From Flavobacteriales bacterium UBA5692 (GTDB lineage: Bacteria; Bacteroidota; Bacteroidia; Flavobacteriales_D; Sanyastnellaceae): a stretch of 16,989 nt of DNA. Position 1 is the stretch's first letter, and each line of letters begins with the position of its first letter. The stretch covers positions 1 to 16,989 of the forward strand of contig DIHQ01000118.1 of NCBI GenBank assembly GCA_002420235.1. The letters run 5' to 3'. The notes under the pieces were generated by a model. The model was not told the origin of the DNA and searched no databases. It worked only from the letters and a program-made list of their open reading frames with translations. Below, piece by piece: positions 1 through 7,052 of this stretch. The position numbers were made by a program, and so were the translations under genes.

Positions 1-279
1 GCGCACAACCTTCGCTTCGGTGGCAATTGACGCGTGGTCCGTCCCTGGAACCCAACAGGCATTTTTACCCATCATGCGTGCGCGCCGCACCAACACGTCT
101 TGGATGGTGTTATTGAGCATGTGACCCATGTGCAGCACGCCCGTTACATTCGGCGGGGGAATGACTACTGTGTACGGTTCTCGGTTATCGGGTTTACTTG
201 CGAAAAAGCCATGTTCCAACCAATAAGCATACCACTTGCCTTCGCAGGTTGCGGGATCGTAGGTAGTCGGGATATCCAT
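1..279 (-). CDS. valS: Valine--tRNA ligase, N-terminal part (cut by window edge)
   Basis: Charges tRNA-Val with valine in the cytoplasm. Only the first 93 codons are present; the gene runs off the left edge. The class I synthetase signature is clear: residues 41-53 read PPPNVTGVLHMGH, in which HMGH (50-53) is the HIGH ATP-binding motif, followed by a conserved stretch ending in GTDHASIATE, where ValRS/IleRS/LeuRS enzymes bind the tRNA 3' end region. The PPPNVTGxLHxGH form with GTDHA favours ValRS over IleRS. The ATG at 277-279 is the only reasonable start because an in-frame TGA lies eight codons upstream. A terminator hairpin at 315-356 separates it from the gene upstream, so it probably has its own promoter. 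Confidence 0.95.
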   Translation of the reverse strand, partial: MDIPTTYDPATCEGKWYAYWLEHGFFASKPDNREPYTVVIPPPNVTGVLHMGHMLNNTIQDVLVRRARMMGKNACWVPGTDHASIATEAKVVR

Positions 280-314
280 TTCAAACGCGCCTTTTGTCTG
301 ATGTCAAAAATCGG

Positions 315-356
315 ATAAAAAAGAAGTCGCTCCGCCATATGGAAGAACGACTTCTT
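315..356 (-). terminator. Rho-independent terminator after the DUF1573 gene
   Basis: On the minus strand a 9-base arm AAGAAGTCG (complement of 348-356) pairs perfectly with CGACTTCTT (complement of 321-329), with an 18-base loop, followed directly by a run of T (complement of 315-320). It lies about 40 bases after the double TAA stop of the DUF1573 gene and before valS, as expected of an intrinsic terminator. A smaller hairpin (CCCTG/CAGGG, 373-391) sits just upstream of it. Confidence 0.7.
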
Positions 357-396
357 AAGAAATTAAATGCAACCCTGTCTCGAACTCAGGGATTTA

Positions 397-837
397 TTAT
401 TGCTTGTTCAATGGTGCCCCAGCTGATGTCGGTTTGATTGGAGCACCTCCTGTACTTCCTGCATCAGTAGCTTCCACCTTGCCCTTAATCCGAATCACTT
501 TCGTCGGTTCATTGGATGCGTTTGAGGTAATGGTCACGCTCTTATTAATTGGACCAATGCGTTTGGTGTCATAGCGAACGTTTATTACGCTAGTTGCACC
601 GGGCATTATCGGATCCTTATCGCACTTTGGAACCGTACATCCGCAAGATCCCTTACAACGTGATATGATAAGGGGCTCCGTGCCATCGTTGGTCACGGTG
701 AATTGGCATCCTCCATCTGCACCTTGTGTGATGGTACCATAATCGTGGACATCTTTATCTAATGCGATGGAAGGGCCTTGGGCTAATGCTGTTGCCATCC
801 CCGCAAGAATTAAGCTGGCCATTAAAAACTGCTTCAT
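397..837 (-). CDS. DUF1573 domain exported protein
   Basis: A 146-residue protein of the DUF1573 family, common in Bacteroidota as small exported proteins with an Ig-like (ASH/MSP-type) fold; no biochemical role is established. Residues 1-20 form a signal peptide (MKQFLMASLILAGMATALAQ, cleavage after AQ). The body shows the family signature: HDYGTITQG (31-39), TNDGTEPLIIS (49-59), the cysteine motif SCGCTVPKC (64-72), then a YDT...GPINKSVTITSNA stretch and a final beta strand IRIKG. The C-terminal 25 residues are low complexity, rich in Gly, Ala and Pro. I chose the ATG at 835-837 because the signal peptide begins there; a longer reading from a GTG at 918 adds a basic leader containing an A10 run and is unlikely. 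It ends in tandem TAA stops. Confidence 0.88.
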   Translation of the reverse strand: MKQFLMASLILAGMATALAQGPSIALDKDVHDYGTITQGADGGCQFTVTNDGTEPLIISRCKGSCGCTVPKCDKDPIMPGATSVINVRYDTKRIGPINKSVTITSNASNEPTKVIRIKGKVEATDAGSTGGAPIKPTSAGAPLNKQ

Positions 838-949
838 GAGCTTGGATTTATTGAACAATAAAGATAACCATAAAGGACCTCGCCTCCTAGCTGCCTTTTT
901 TTTTTGAAAAAATTTCACACTTTAGATCGTAATGGGCAACAATTGAGCC

Positions 950-979
950 AAAAAAAGGGAGGCACGTAGCCTCCCTTTT
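950..979 (-). terminator. Strong hairpin terminator, symmetrical in sequence
   Basis: The arms GGGAGGC (957-963) and GCCTCCC (969-975) pair perfectly around a 5-base loop and extend by four A-T pairs to 953-979. On the minus strand the hairpin is followed by seven T, ending transcription of the secreted hydrolase-like gene 21 bases after its stop. The plus-strand side also has a T-rich tail, so it could work in both directions, although no plus-strand gene ends here. Confidence 0.85.
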
Positions 980-999
980 CTTTTTCATTGTTCATGAAT

Positions 1000-3672
1000 T
1001 CATTCACAGTCTGTTCCGAAGCTCGAAAGAAACTCCAACAGATCAGGTGTACCGACCTGTCCGTCTCCATTCAAGTCACCCGGACAAGAGCCCCCTGCGC
1101 CAAATTCACAGGAACCATCATCAGTGGTCGCACTAGCGTCGTAGTTGTCGGCATCCTCATAGGTACAACCCATAACAAGAGGTGTTATGCAGTAACCATC
1201 TGCAGAAGCACTGAATGGATTGTATTCAGCGAAGGTTGGATCTGTACAACCAGGACACTGGTCGCAGCTGTTGAAGCATTCGCCAGAGGTCACCGTATTG
1301 CCTGAAACCGTGATAACACGATTACCATCGTTTCCACAATCACCAACGCTTTCGTCCATCCCCCAGGCATCACCATTGATATACTTGTACTCATATGTGC
1401 CTTGTTGGAGTTGGATGACCACTTCATGAACCCCATACCCGACGTATGGAACATCGGTTGCTCCTGCATCCCAGCCTTGGAAGTCTCCTGCGATGTGAAC
1501 GCCTGCAGCAGCTACTGTCTCATTAGACATGTTCACGCGGAAAGAAACGAGATACGTGCAAGAACCGTCGTCTACGTTGGCTTCTGGCTCGTAGTTCTGA
1601 GCATTGGAGTCCATACATCCGTTGTAGTTACAGTCGCCTGCATCGGTTGCATTTTCATCATAGTTGTCCGCACTCGAGTCTTGGCATCCGATAACCTCTT
1701 GGCAATCCAATACGCTGTCACCATCGGTGTCGGTGTAGTCACATGCAACGCTCAAGTCACAAAAATCTGTGAATCCACAAGCGGATGGGTCGCCACAGCC
1801 TGGGTTAAATGCAGACATTGGAGCTACCCAAAGTGCACTAGGCCCCAAAATTGCGAGAGGTGTCATCCAAACTCCGTCAGATTCGGTAAGTATGGCAATA
1901 CCTCCTGTTGCCGGATTAACGAAACGAATGATATCGCCGCAGAATGATATGTCTGCTAAAGATGCCAGTGGCACCAAGTCTGCAAGCAGTCCGCCCGTTA
2001 GATCTGTTATATTTTCAAAGTGCATTGCGTCACCTTCTCCAGTCCCAGGGAAGGACCCAGACAAAGCAACATTTGGATTGACACCTCCATTTGCTTCGCA
2101 ATCTGCTGCGAAAGGCTCATTTTCAGTTCCTGTTAAAGTCAATCCAACCAACCAAGTTTCTCCCGCACCAGTGACGATTGTAGAACTGCTATTGTAATCA
2201 CAACTGCCGTCATCTTCATTTGCCTCACCGCTGTAATTGCAGGCAATAACATCCATACACCCCGCAACTATTAATGAATTTCCATCACAGTCGTAACCTT
2301 CCTCCGCATATTGACAACTGCCATCGTTTGAAGTGGCAAGTGCATTGTAATTGCATGCATTTTCATCATTACAGCCAGGTCCCAAATCAACTGCACCCAG
2401 AGCAACGGCCATCCTAGGTGCCAAATAATCTTGAATTTGATCAATCCAAAACAAGGCTTCATCCGGCCCCATTGTTGGGTTAAGTGCAAGCTGCGTGGCA
2501 GCGATATCTGTTCCACTCGCCGCGTCTACCGCTGCGACATAGTTATAATCCCACCATTGCCAAGGCGAAGAGTCGCCTGGCTCTAGAGGTGTGCCATCAT
2601 CAGCGTAGTTATTAAGTACAGGGTAAAGCCCATCCATTCCCTCATTACCTAAAGCAACTGCTGGGTCGTCTAAACCAATCTCGGCGAAAACAGCATTGTT
2701 ATTCGTCTCATATCCATTGATCTCAGTGTGAACGGCATAAGAACCGGAGGCTTCAATTACAGGGTCACCTGTCGTTGGAACAACAACAACCGAAGTTCCA
2801 TAGGGTGCGAAAGGATCATGCGGACAGTGGAAACTAACCATAGGCATGTCTCCTTCGTCTAACCAATTTAAATCACCCATTGCGCCACCCATATTCATTG
2901 AAAAGTGAAACTCACTTGAGTAGCCCACATGATTTGCCATGCAAAGAGGCGTATCTGTCGTGCCATCAGGATTACCATGAATAGCTTCAATTACAACTGG
3001 AGTTAAAGAGCCATCCCCGTTTGTGTCAAACCAAAACTTTAAAATGGGATCTCCATTATCATCAAATACAATATCATCATATGACGAAATAGTAGAAGTT
3101 GCCATCGTTATATAACCCCCTGTTCCGTCGCCTCCCATCGCGATTTTTTCAGCATCCACGCCAAACGGATTTCCTTCTTCAGCAACTGACTTACGCAAAA
3201 AACGAACTGCTGTTCTACTATCCTGAACCCCGCGATAAGCAGCTTGGATAAGTTGCGTCGTACGCTCCTGCTGACTCGCTGCTCCAGGATTCCATCCCAG
3301 TCTATGATCCATCGCAATCGCGACATATCCCATTCTAGCGTATCGCTCACACATTTCCACTACAACACTGTCTTGACGTGTTCCTTGCGTTCCCTGATTT
3401 ACGAATTGGGGTAAAAAGTTGCCCGAGTGAAAAAACATGAAAACAGGACGGTTCGTTTCAGTGTCCCCTACCGGCTCATACACATCCATGAGCAAGTCTT
3501 CCGGCGCAGGCGGTTGATTGAAAAGAGCCGGCAAAATTGTAATGTTCGTGCCATAGACAACATCAGTAGTTACGGACACCTCATCGAAAATATCGTCTAG
3601 ATATCTCGTTTGTGCATCTATATGAGATACAAGCATGCACATGATAAGCGCACTGAGCATATTTTTTTTCAT
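1000..3672 (-). CDS. Secreted alpha/beta-hydrolase-fold protein with cysteine modules, CBM-like domain and dockerin-like tail
   Basis: An 890-residue exported multidomain protein. Residues 1-21 are a signal peptide. Residues about 40-430 resemble carboxylesterase-type alpha/beta hydrolases: an oxyanion-hole-like HSGNF (82-86), DHRLGWNP (122-129), the nucleophile-elbow position GGDGTGG (180-186) and FHCPHDPFAPYG (281-292). The elbow normally reads GDSAGG, so the catalytic Ser is replaced by Gly; the domain may be inactive or altered. Six modules that start GCxD and end in DDGSC plus an aromatic follow (433-455, 471-493, 662-683, 685-707, 808-828, 835-857). Between them are an unrecognised domain (about 500-620), a DTDGDSVLDC calcium-binding-like motif (647-656) and an E-set/glycogen-binding-like domain (about 708-805, with AGDFQGW). 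The end, CPGDLNGDGQV..DLLEFLSSFG, is EF-hand/dockerin-like. A GTG one codon upstream is possible, but ATG at 3670-3672 is preferred. A terminator follows the stop. Confidence 0.85.
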   Translation of the reverse strand: MKKNMLSALIMCMLVSHIDAQTRYLDDIFDEVSVTTDVVYGTNITILPALFNQPPAPEDLLMDVYEPVGDTETNRPVFMFFHSGNFLPQFVNQGTQGTRQDSVVVEMCERYARMGYVAIAMDHRLGWNPGAASQQERTTQLIQAAYRGVQDSRTAVRFLRKSVAEEGNPFGVDAEKIAMGGDGTGGYITMATSTISSYDDIVFDDNGDPILKFWFDTNGDGSLTPVVIEAIHGNPDGTTDTPLCMANHVGYSSEFHFSMNMGGAMGDLNWLDEGDMPMVSFHCPHDPFAPYGTSVVVVPTTGDPVIEASGSYAVHTEINGYETNNNAVFAEIGLDDPAVALGNEGMDGLYPVLNNYADDGTPLEPGDSSPWQWWDYNYVAAVDAASGTDIAATQLALNPTMGPDEALFWIDQIQDYLAPRMAVALGAVDLGPGCNDENACNYNALATSNDGSCQYAEEGYDCDGNSLIVAGCMDVIACNYSGEANEDDGSCDYNSSSTIVTGAGETWLVGLTLTGTENEPFAADCEANGGVNPNVALSGSFPGTGEGDAMHFENITDLTGGLLADLVPLASLADISFCGDIIRFVNPATGGIAILTESDGVWMTPLAILGPSALWVAPMSAFNPGCGDPSACGFTDFCDLSVACDYTDTDGDSVLDCQEVIGCQDSSADNYDENATDAGDCNYNGCMDSNAQNYEPEANVDDGSCTYLVSFRVNMSNETVAAAGVHIAGDFQGWDAGATDVPYVGYGVHEVVIQLQQGTYEYKYINGDAWGMDESVGDCGNDGNRVITVSGNTVTSGECFNSCDQCPGCTDPTFAEYNPFSASADGYCITPLVMGCTYEDADNYDASATTDDGSCEFGAGGSCPGDLNGDGQVGTPDLLEFLSSFGTDCE
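1102..2376 (-). repeat. Six degenerate copies of a cysteine-rich protein module
   Basis: These are protein-level repeats inside the secreted hydrolase-like gene, at 2308-2376, 2194-2262, 1624-1689, 1552-1620, 1189-1251 and 1102-1170. Each is 21-23 codons, starts GC, usually has NY in the middle and ends near DGSC or a variant followed by an aromatic residue. The copies are diverged at the DNA level, so this is an old family of modules and not a recent tandem duplication. Modules of this type are frequent in secreted proteins of marine Bacteroidota; acidic and Cys-rich content suggests calcium binding or disulfide stabilisation (inference). Confidence 0.8.
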
Positions 3673-3702
3673 CACGGTTTGGTTTCAAGTAAATGAGTTG
3701 GA

Positions 3703-3710
3703 GCAAGATA
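3703..3710 (-). promoter_or_regulatory. Possible -7 element of the secreted hydrolase-like gene
   Basis: The minus strand reads TATCTTGC 30 bases before the ATG, close to the Bacteroidota -7 consensus TAnnTTTG. I do not see a good -33 TTTG partner at the usual distance, so the call is weak. The rest of the 209-base gap to the receptor gene shows only a 12-base palindrome (CTAAAATTTTAG, 3843-3854) and no clear terminator. Confidence 0.3.
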
Positions 3711-3881
3711 CAAAAAAAACATCATCCGAGTATTCCATGCACATCACTTGTCAACGAAAAATTTGATTTTGATGGATTAATAGTGCGTTTAAGCTATGAA
3801 TATGAAACTACTATCTCAGCTTATTTGGCTGCCAAAGCCTACCTAAAATTTTAGCAACTGCCCCCGCCTCAACGCTTAAAT

Positions 3882-6752
3882 TCAGTCGAGTCGGCGTTGC
3901 TCCCTATCCTTAACATGATTAAATTCATAGAGCACGCTGCCATAAATCATACGCCCTACGAATGGACCGCCATAAGCCTCAATATGAATATTCTCAAGCA
4001 AGTTGGACCCGCCAACTTTAAAGGTGGTGTTCCAAGGTTTCACGATCACATTGACTTGGGCATCCAACAAGTCATAGGTAGGAACGAATCCAGTGAATTG
4101 CGGCGAGCCTTCAAATAAAAAGCCCTGGATCCATTTGTAGTTGATTCCGAAGCCCCAGGTCGATTTTCCGCTCACTTTAAGATCTCTCGCGGTAACTCCA
4201 ACATTGAACTTGTGCTTAGGCGTATTGAACGCAGGAATAATCGGGTCATCCACATCCGTTTTTACCAATTCATTCCAGCTGTAATTTCCTGAAAGCATAT
4301 ACCTGCTATCTGCATAGTAATTCACACCAATCGAAGCCCCTTGGGTTTGTACTTCGCTTATTGAATTCGCAGCATAACGGTATACATCGACGGCTCGTGG
4401 GGTTTGTTCGTCTCCTATAAAAAGCGCTTTCAATCCAATGTTGTAACCTATAAAGTCTTGATAAACACTAAAATAGTATCCACCGTCAACATATAACTTT
4501 TTTCCAACCGTCGTACGATAGCCAATTTCAAATGTTCTTACTTTTTCTGGCCTAATCGGATTGATATCAAAATAGACTAAAGTATCCCGATTCATGCTGT
4601 ATTGACCTATTGAGGCGTCTGAACTATTCCTCCAATCATTAAAGCTGTCGAGGGTGATTAAACTGTCTGCCCCATTCAGGTTTCCCACTAAAGTTGCTGG
4701 TCCAACATCTAGCCAAAGGTATTGGTCTGAAAGTGTTGGGTTACGAAGCGCAGAGCTAAAACTTACTCTTAGGAAATCTTGGTCTCGAGGGGAAAAAACT
4801 ACAGAAGCCGCTGGAGAATAAATCCAATCAAAATTTTGATTCTTATCAGCACGAAATGTCGCCGTTGTGATGAGTTTATCTTCCAGAAATCTCTTTTTGA
4901 AACCAGAATAAAACCCAACCTCTTGATTGACTATTCGATCAGTTGTATCGCTGAATATGGTGCCGTCACTCCACGGTGTATATCGCCTGAAATTTGCTCC
5001 CAATTTGAACTCCTCCAAGAATGTTGGCTCGAATTGATACTCGCCATGGACATGCGTCAAACTCGATTGGTCAAAGAATCTTGTCCCACCTTCGTTCTCA
5101 TTGTTTTTTGACGAGGTATAGAATTCAAAAATTGACCTAAATTCTGGCGAACGAGGGTCCAAATAACCTATTGGATGTTGGGCAACATCAGGAAGTGAGG
5201 CGTAACCCGCATTTGTCCAGTCCAAAACTTGCGTGTGCCAATCGATTAAATTTTGCTCATTCGCATCGAACCAGTCTGAAATGTCATCAGGATCATATGT
5301 GTATGTCCAATTGCCGTTTTCGTCCTGATCAAGAACTCCAGATGGATAAGTTTGATCAATTTGAGTTGCTATACTATCCGACCAGTATTTATAATACACT
5401 TTCGAGTACATTTCAGCTGGCCGAATGGAATCCTGAATTCTCAAAGCGGTTGCATATGGGTCATATGAATTGCCCGCATCTTCGCTTGTGCGGTATGCCC
5501 GTACAAACCACTTCCCTGGCTTTCTGAGCTCTAATTTGTGCTGATAAAACTGGATGTCACGCAAACTAAATCGGTTATCGCCTTGGTACACCGTGGTTCC
5601 AAAACCGCTGTTGAATCCGTAGACCAATTCAGGACTTTCATATGTATCCTCAGGGTTTAATCGCCAATGTAAGGCTGTGCTGACCTTTAGGTTTTCTGTA
5701 TCATAATCAACTAGATCCACTTCTCTGTAACCTGATCGAAAAAAATTCCCGAGACCTCTTGCATTCGCAAAAGAGACACCAGAAAAGTCATAAGAGGCTG
5801 AATATTCATCACCGTAAATGTTCACCGCATCGTAACGACCGGGGTTGGAAGCATCAACTTGTGAACCGTCAACCGGGTCATAGTTTGTCGCCTCCCAGTC
5901 ATAGGCCGAAAAACGGAACGCATTGACTTTGACACCCAGGACGGGGTTGCCATCGCCGTCGATGGTGAAATCCGCGTATCGAAACGCCAACTCGTTCAAC
6001 CCGCGCTCCCCTACTTTCGTGGATGCCGAAATGCCAGGAAATTGAAATGGCGATTTGGTCTCCATGCTCACCACCCCGTTGAACGCCCCCGGACCGTAGA
6101 AAGCCGAGCTAGCACCTGCCACAATGTCCACACTCTTGACGTCCAAATCCGACGCTCCCAAGAAATTGCCTAAAGAAAAGTTCAAACCAGGGCTTTGGTT
6201 GTCGATACCATCAATGAGTTGCAGCGATCGGACAGGAGAAGTCGAGTTGAATCCTCGGGTATTGATGATTTTGAAACCCAAACTGGCCGAAGTGACGTCC
6301 ACACCTTTGAGGTTACCGAGTCCTTCGTAGAACGAGCCACTCGGCGCTTCTTTGATGGCAATGACATCCATGGATTCCACAGTGAGCGGTGACTGCTTTT
6401 GCTTTACGCTGATGCGGTCCCCTAGGACCTCCGCCGCATCGATGAGCACCTGGTTCGGCGCCAGTTTGATAGTGAGCTTAACATTCGCATTCTGAACGGT
6501 AACCACCTGCGTGTTGTAGCCAATGAAGCTCACTTGCAGCCTAACGGGGAAGGTAGAAACTGGAAGCAAAAATTGCCCGTCAAAGTCGGTTGTGACTCCA
6601 GTCGTTGTTCCTTCAATGATCACATTAGCGGAGAAGATGGGTTCACCCAATTCAGAATCAACGACCCGCCCGCGCAGCATTTCCTGCGCATCCACTATTT
6701 GTACAGCAGCTGATATGCTCATTAAAACGAAAAGAAAAATCCAACGCTTCAT
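3882..6752 (-). CDS. TonB-dependent outer-membrane receptor with carboxypeptidase-regulatory-like N-terminal domain
   Basis: A 956-residue outer-membrane transporter powered by TonB/ExbBD; its ligand cannot be told from sequence. Residues 1-23 are a signal peptide ending VDAQ. Residues about 27-107 form the carboxypeptidase-D regulatory-like beta sandwich typical of Bacteroidota receptors (GRVVDSELGEPI, then TTDFDGQF, then SFIGY). The plug follows at about 115-235, with NTRGFNS, SLQLIDGID, VDIVAGASSAFYGPGAFNGVV. The remainder is a 22-stranded-type barrel rich in Tyr, Asp and Asn. No SusD-like partner is adjacent, so it is not a classic SusCD pair. The last barrel strand (MIYGSVLYEFN) is followed by about 12 charged residues instead of ending in Phe. 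The ATG at 6750-6752 is chosen because the signal peptide starts there; a longer frame to 6821 adds no sensible leader. It may pair with the secreted protein downstream. Confidence 0.92.
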   Translation of the reverse strand: MKRWIFLFVLMSISAAVQIVDAQEMLRGRVVDSELGEPIFSANVIIEGTTTGVTTDFDGQFLLPVSTFPVRLQVSFIGYNTQVVTVQNANVKLTIKLAPNQVLIDAAEVLGDRISVKQKQSPLTVESMDVIAIKEAPSGSFYEGLGNLKGVDVTSASLGFKIINTRGFNSTSPVRSLQLIDGIDNQSPGLNFSLGNFLGASDLDVKSVDIVAGASSAFYGPGAFNGVVSMETKSPFQFPGISASTKVGERGLNELAFRYADFTIDGDGNPVLGVKVNAFRFSAYDWEATNYDPVDGSQVDASNPGRYDAVNIYGDEYSASYDFSGVSFANARGLGNFFRSGYREVDLVDYDTENLKVSTALHWRLNPEDTYESPELVYGFNSGFGTTVYQGDNRFSLRDIQFYQHKLELRKPGKWFVRAYRTSEDAGNSYDPYATALRIQDSIRPAEMYSKVYYKYWSDSIATQIDQTYPSGVLDQDENGNWTYTYDPDDISDWFDANEQNLIDWHTQVLDWTNAGYASLPDVAQHPIGYLDPRSPEFRSIFEFYTSSKNNENEGGTRFFDQSSLTHVHGEYQFEPTFLEEFKLGANFRRYTPWSDGTIFSDTTDRIVNQEVGFYSGFKKRFLEDKLITTATFRADKNQNFDWIYSPAASVVFSPRDQDFLRVSFSSALRNPTLSDQYLWLDVGPATLVGNLNGADSLITLDSFNDWRNSSDASIGQYSMNRDTLVYFDINPIRPEKVRTFEIGYRTTVGKKLYVDGGYYFSVYQDFIGYNIGLKALFIGDEQTPRAVDVYRYAANSISEVQTQGASIGVNYYADSRYMLSGNYSWNELVKTDVDDPIIPAFNTPKHKFNVGVTARDLKVSGKSTWGFGINYKWIQGFLFEGSPQFTGFVPTYDLLDAQVNVIVKPWNTTFKVGGSNLLENIHIEAYGGPFVGRMIYGSVLYEFNHVKDREQRRLD

Positions 6753-6801
6753 CAGGTAGGCTTTTTGGTTTGAGAAGTGAATTAACACAAAAATCCCGCT
6801 C

Positions 6802-6831
6802 CGAAGATTTTCACCCAACACTTCTTACCAA
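6802..6831 (-). promoter_or_regulatory. Possible promoter of the TonB-dependent receptor gene
   Basis: On the minus strand TTGG (complement of 6828-6831) is followed after 18 bases by AATCTTCG (complement of 6802-6809), resembling the Bacteroidota TTTG / TAnnTTTG pair with suitable spacing. It lies 49 bases before the receptor start. A weak AT-rich stem (AAAATC/GATTTT, 6790-6811) overlaps it and could instead act as a poor terminator for the upstream operon. Confidence 0.3.
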
Positions 6832-6835
6832 CAGC

Positions 6836-7051
6836 CTAGGCCAATTGAATGCGCACCTGACCGTCGATTTCGACCACATCGCCTGCCCGCAACTTGCGGC
6901 GCTTCCTACCCTCCACAGCACCATTGACAACGATCAATTCATCCGTCACCATGATCTTAGCTTCCCCTCCCGTAGCCGCGTAGCCTGCAGCCTTTAAAAG
7001 CTGTAGTAAATCGATTACATCCGAGCGCAACTTAAAAGTCTCTTCTTGCAT
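6836..7051 (-). CDS. Small S4-domain RNA-binding protein (YbcJ type)
   Basis: A 71-residue protein consisting of one S4 domain of the YbcJ/S4_2 type, a small alpha-L RNA-binding fold. The visible signature is LLKAAGYAATGGEAK, then VNGAVEGRKRRKLRAGDVVEIDG; GRKRRKLR is the basic RNA-contacting stretch and GDVV the closing strand. Length is normal for stand-alone members. Its ATG is separated by one base from the TGA of the E1 gene upstream (GTGATATG), so it is probably translated by reinitiation after E1. The function of the family is not well defined; a role in ribosome or RNA metabolism is plausible, and there is no clear link to the dehydrogenase. Confidence 0.9.
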   Translation of the reverse strand: MQEETFKLRSDVIDLLQLLKAAGYAATGGEAKIMVTDELIVVNGAVEGRKRRKLRAGDVVEIDGQVRIQLA

Positions 7052-7052
7052 A

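Noticed and set aside
373..391. tRNA T-arm-like sequence (GTTCGAG between CCCTG and CAGGG on the minus strand)
   Set aside because: The stem does not pair in the tRNA register and no acceptor, anticodon or D arm is present.
838..918. N-terminal extension of the DUF1573 gene containing an A10 run, possible slippage site
   Set aside because: The frame begins with GTG and the signal peptide clearly starts at 837, so the run is probably in the untranslated leader.
1402..2197. Long plus-strand open frames opposite the secreted protein gene
   Set aside because: They mirror the codon pattern of a repetitive Cys/Asp-rich gene and their products look like nothing known.
3691..3703. 13-base sequence AAATGAGTTGGAG repeated at 16598-16610
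   Set aside because: A shared 13-mer is expected by chance in about 17 kb, and the flanks do not match.
3693..3854. 53-codon plus-strand ORF between the receptor and the secreted protein genes
   Set aside because: It is antisense to both units, has rare-looking codons and no recognisable protein features; an ORF this short in AT-rich spacer is expected by chance.
6790..6811. AT-rich stem AAAATC/GATTTT as terminator after the S4 gene
   Set aside because: The 6-bp stem is weak and overlaps a possible promoter, so it is not listed as a terminator.
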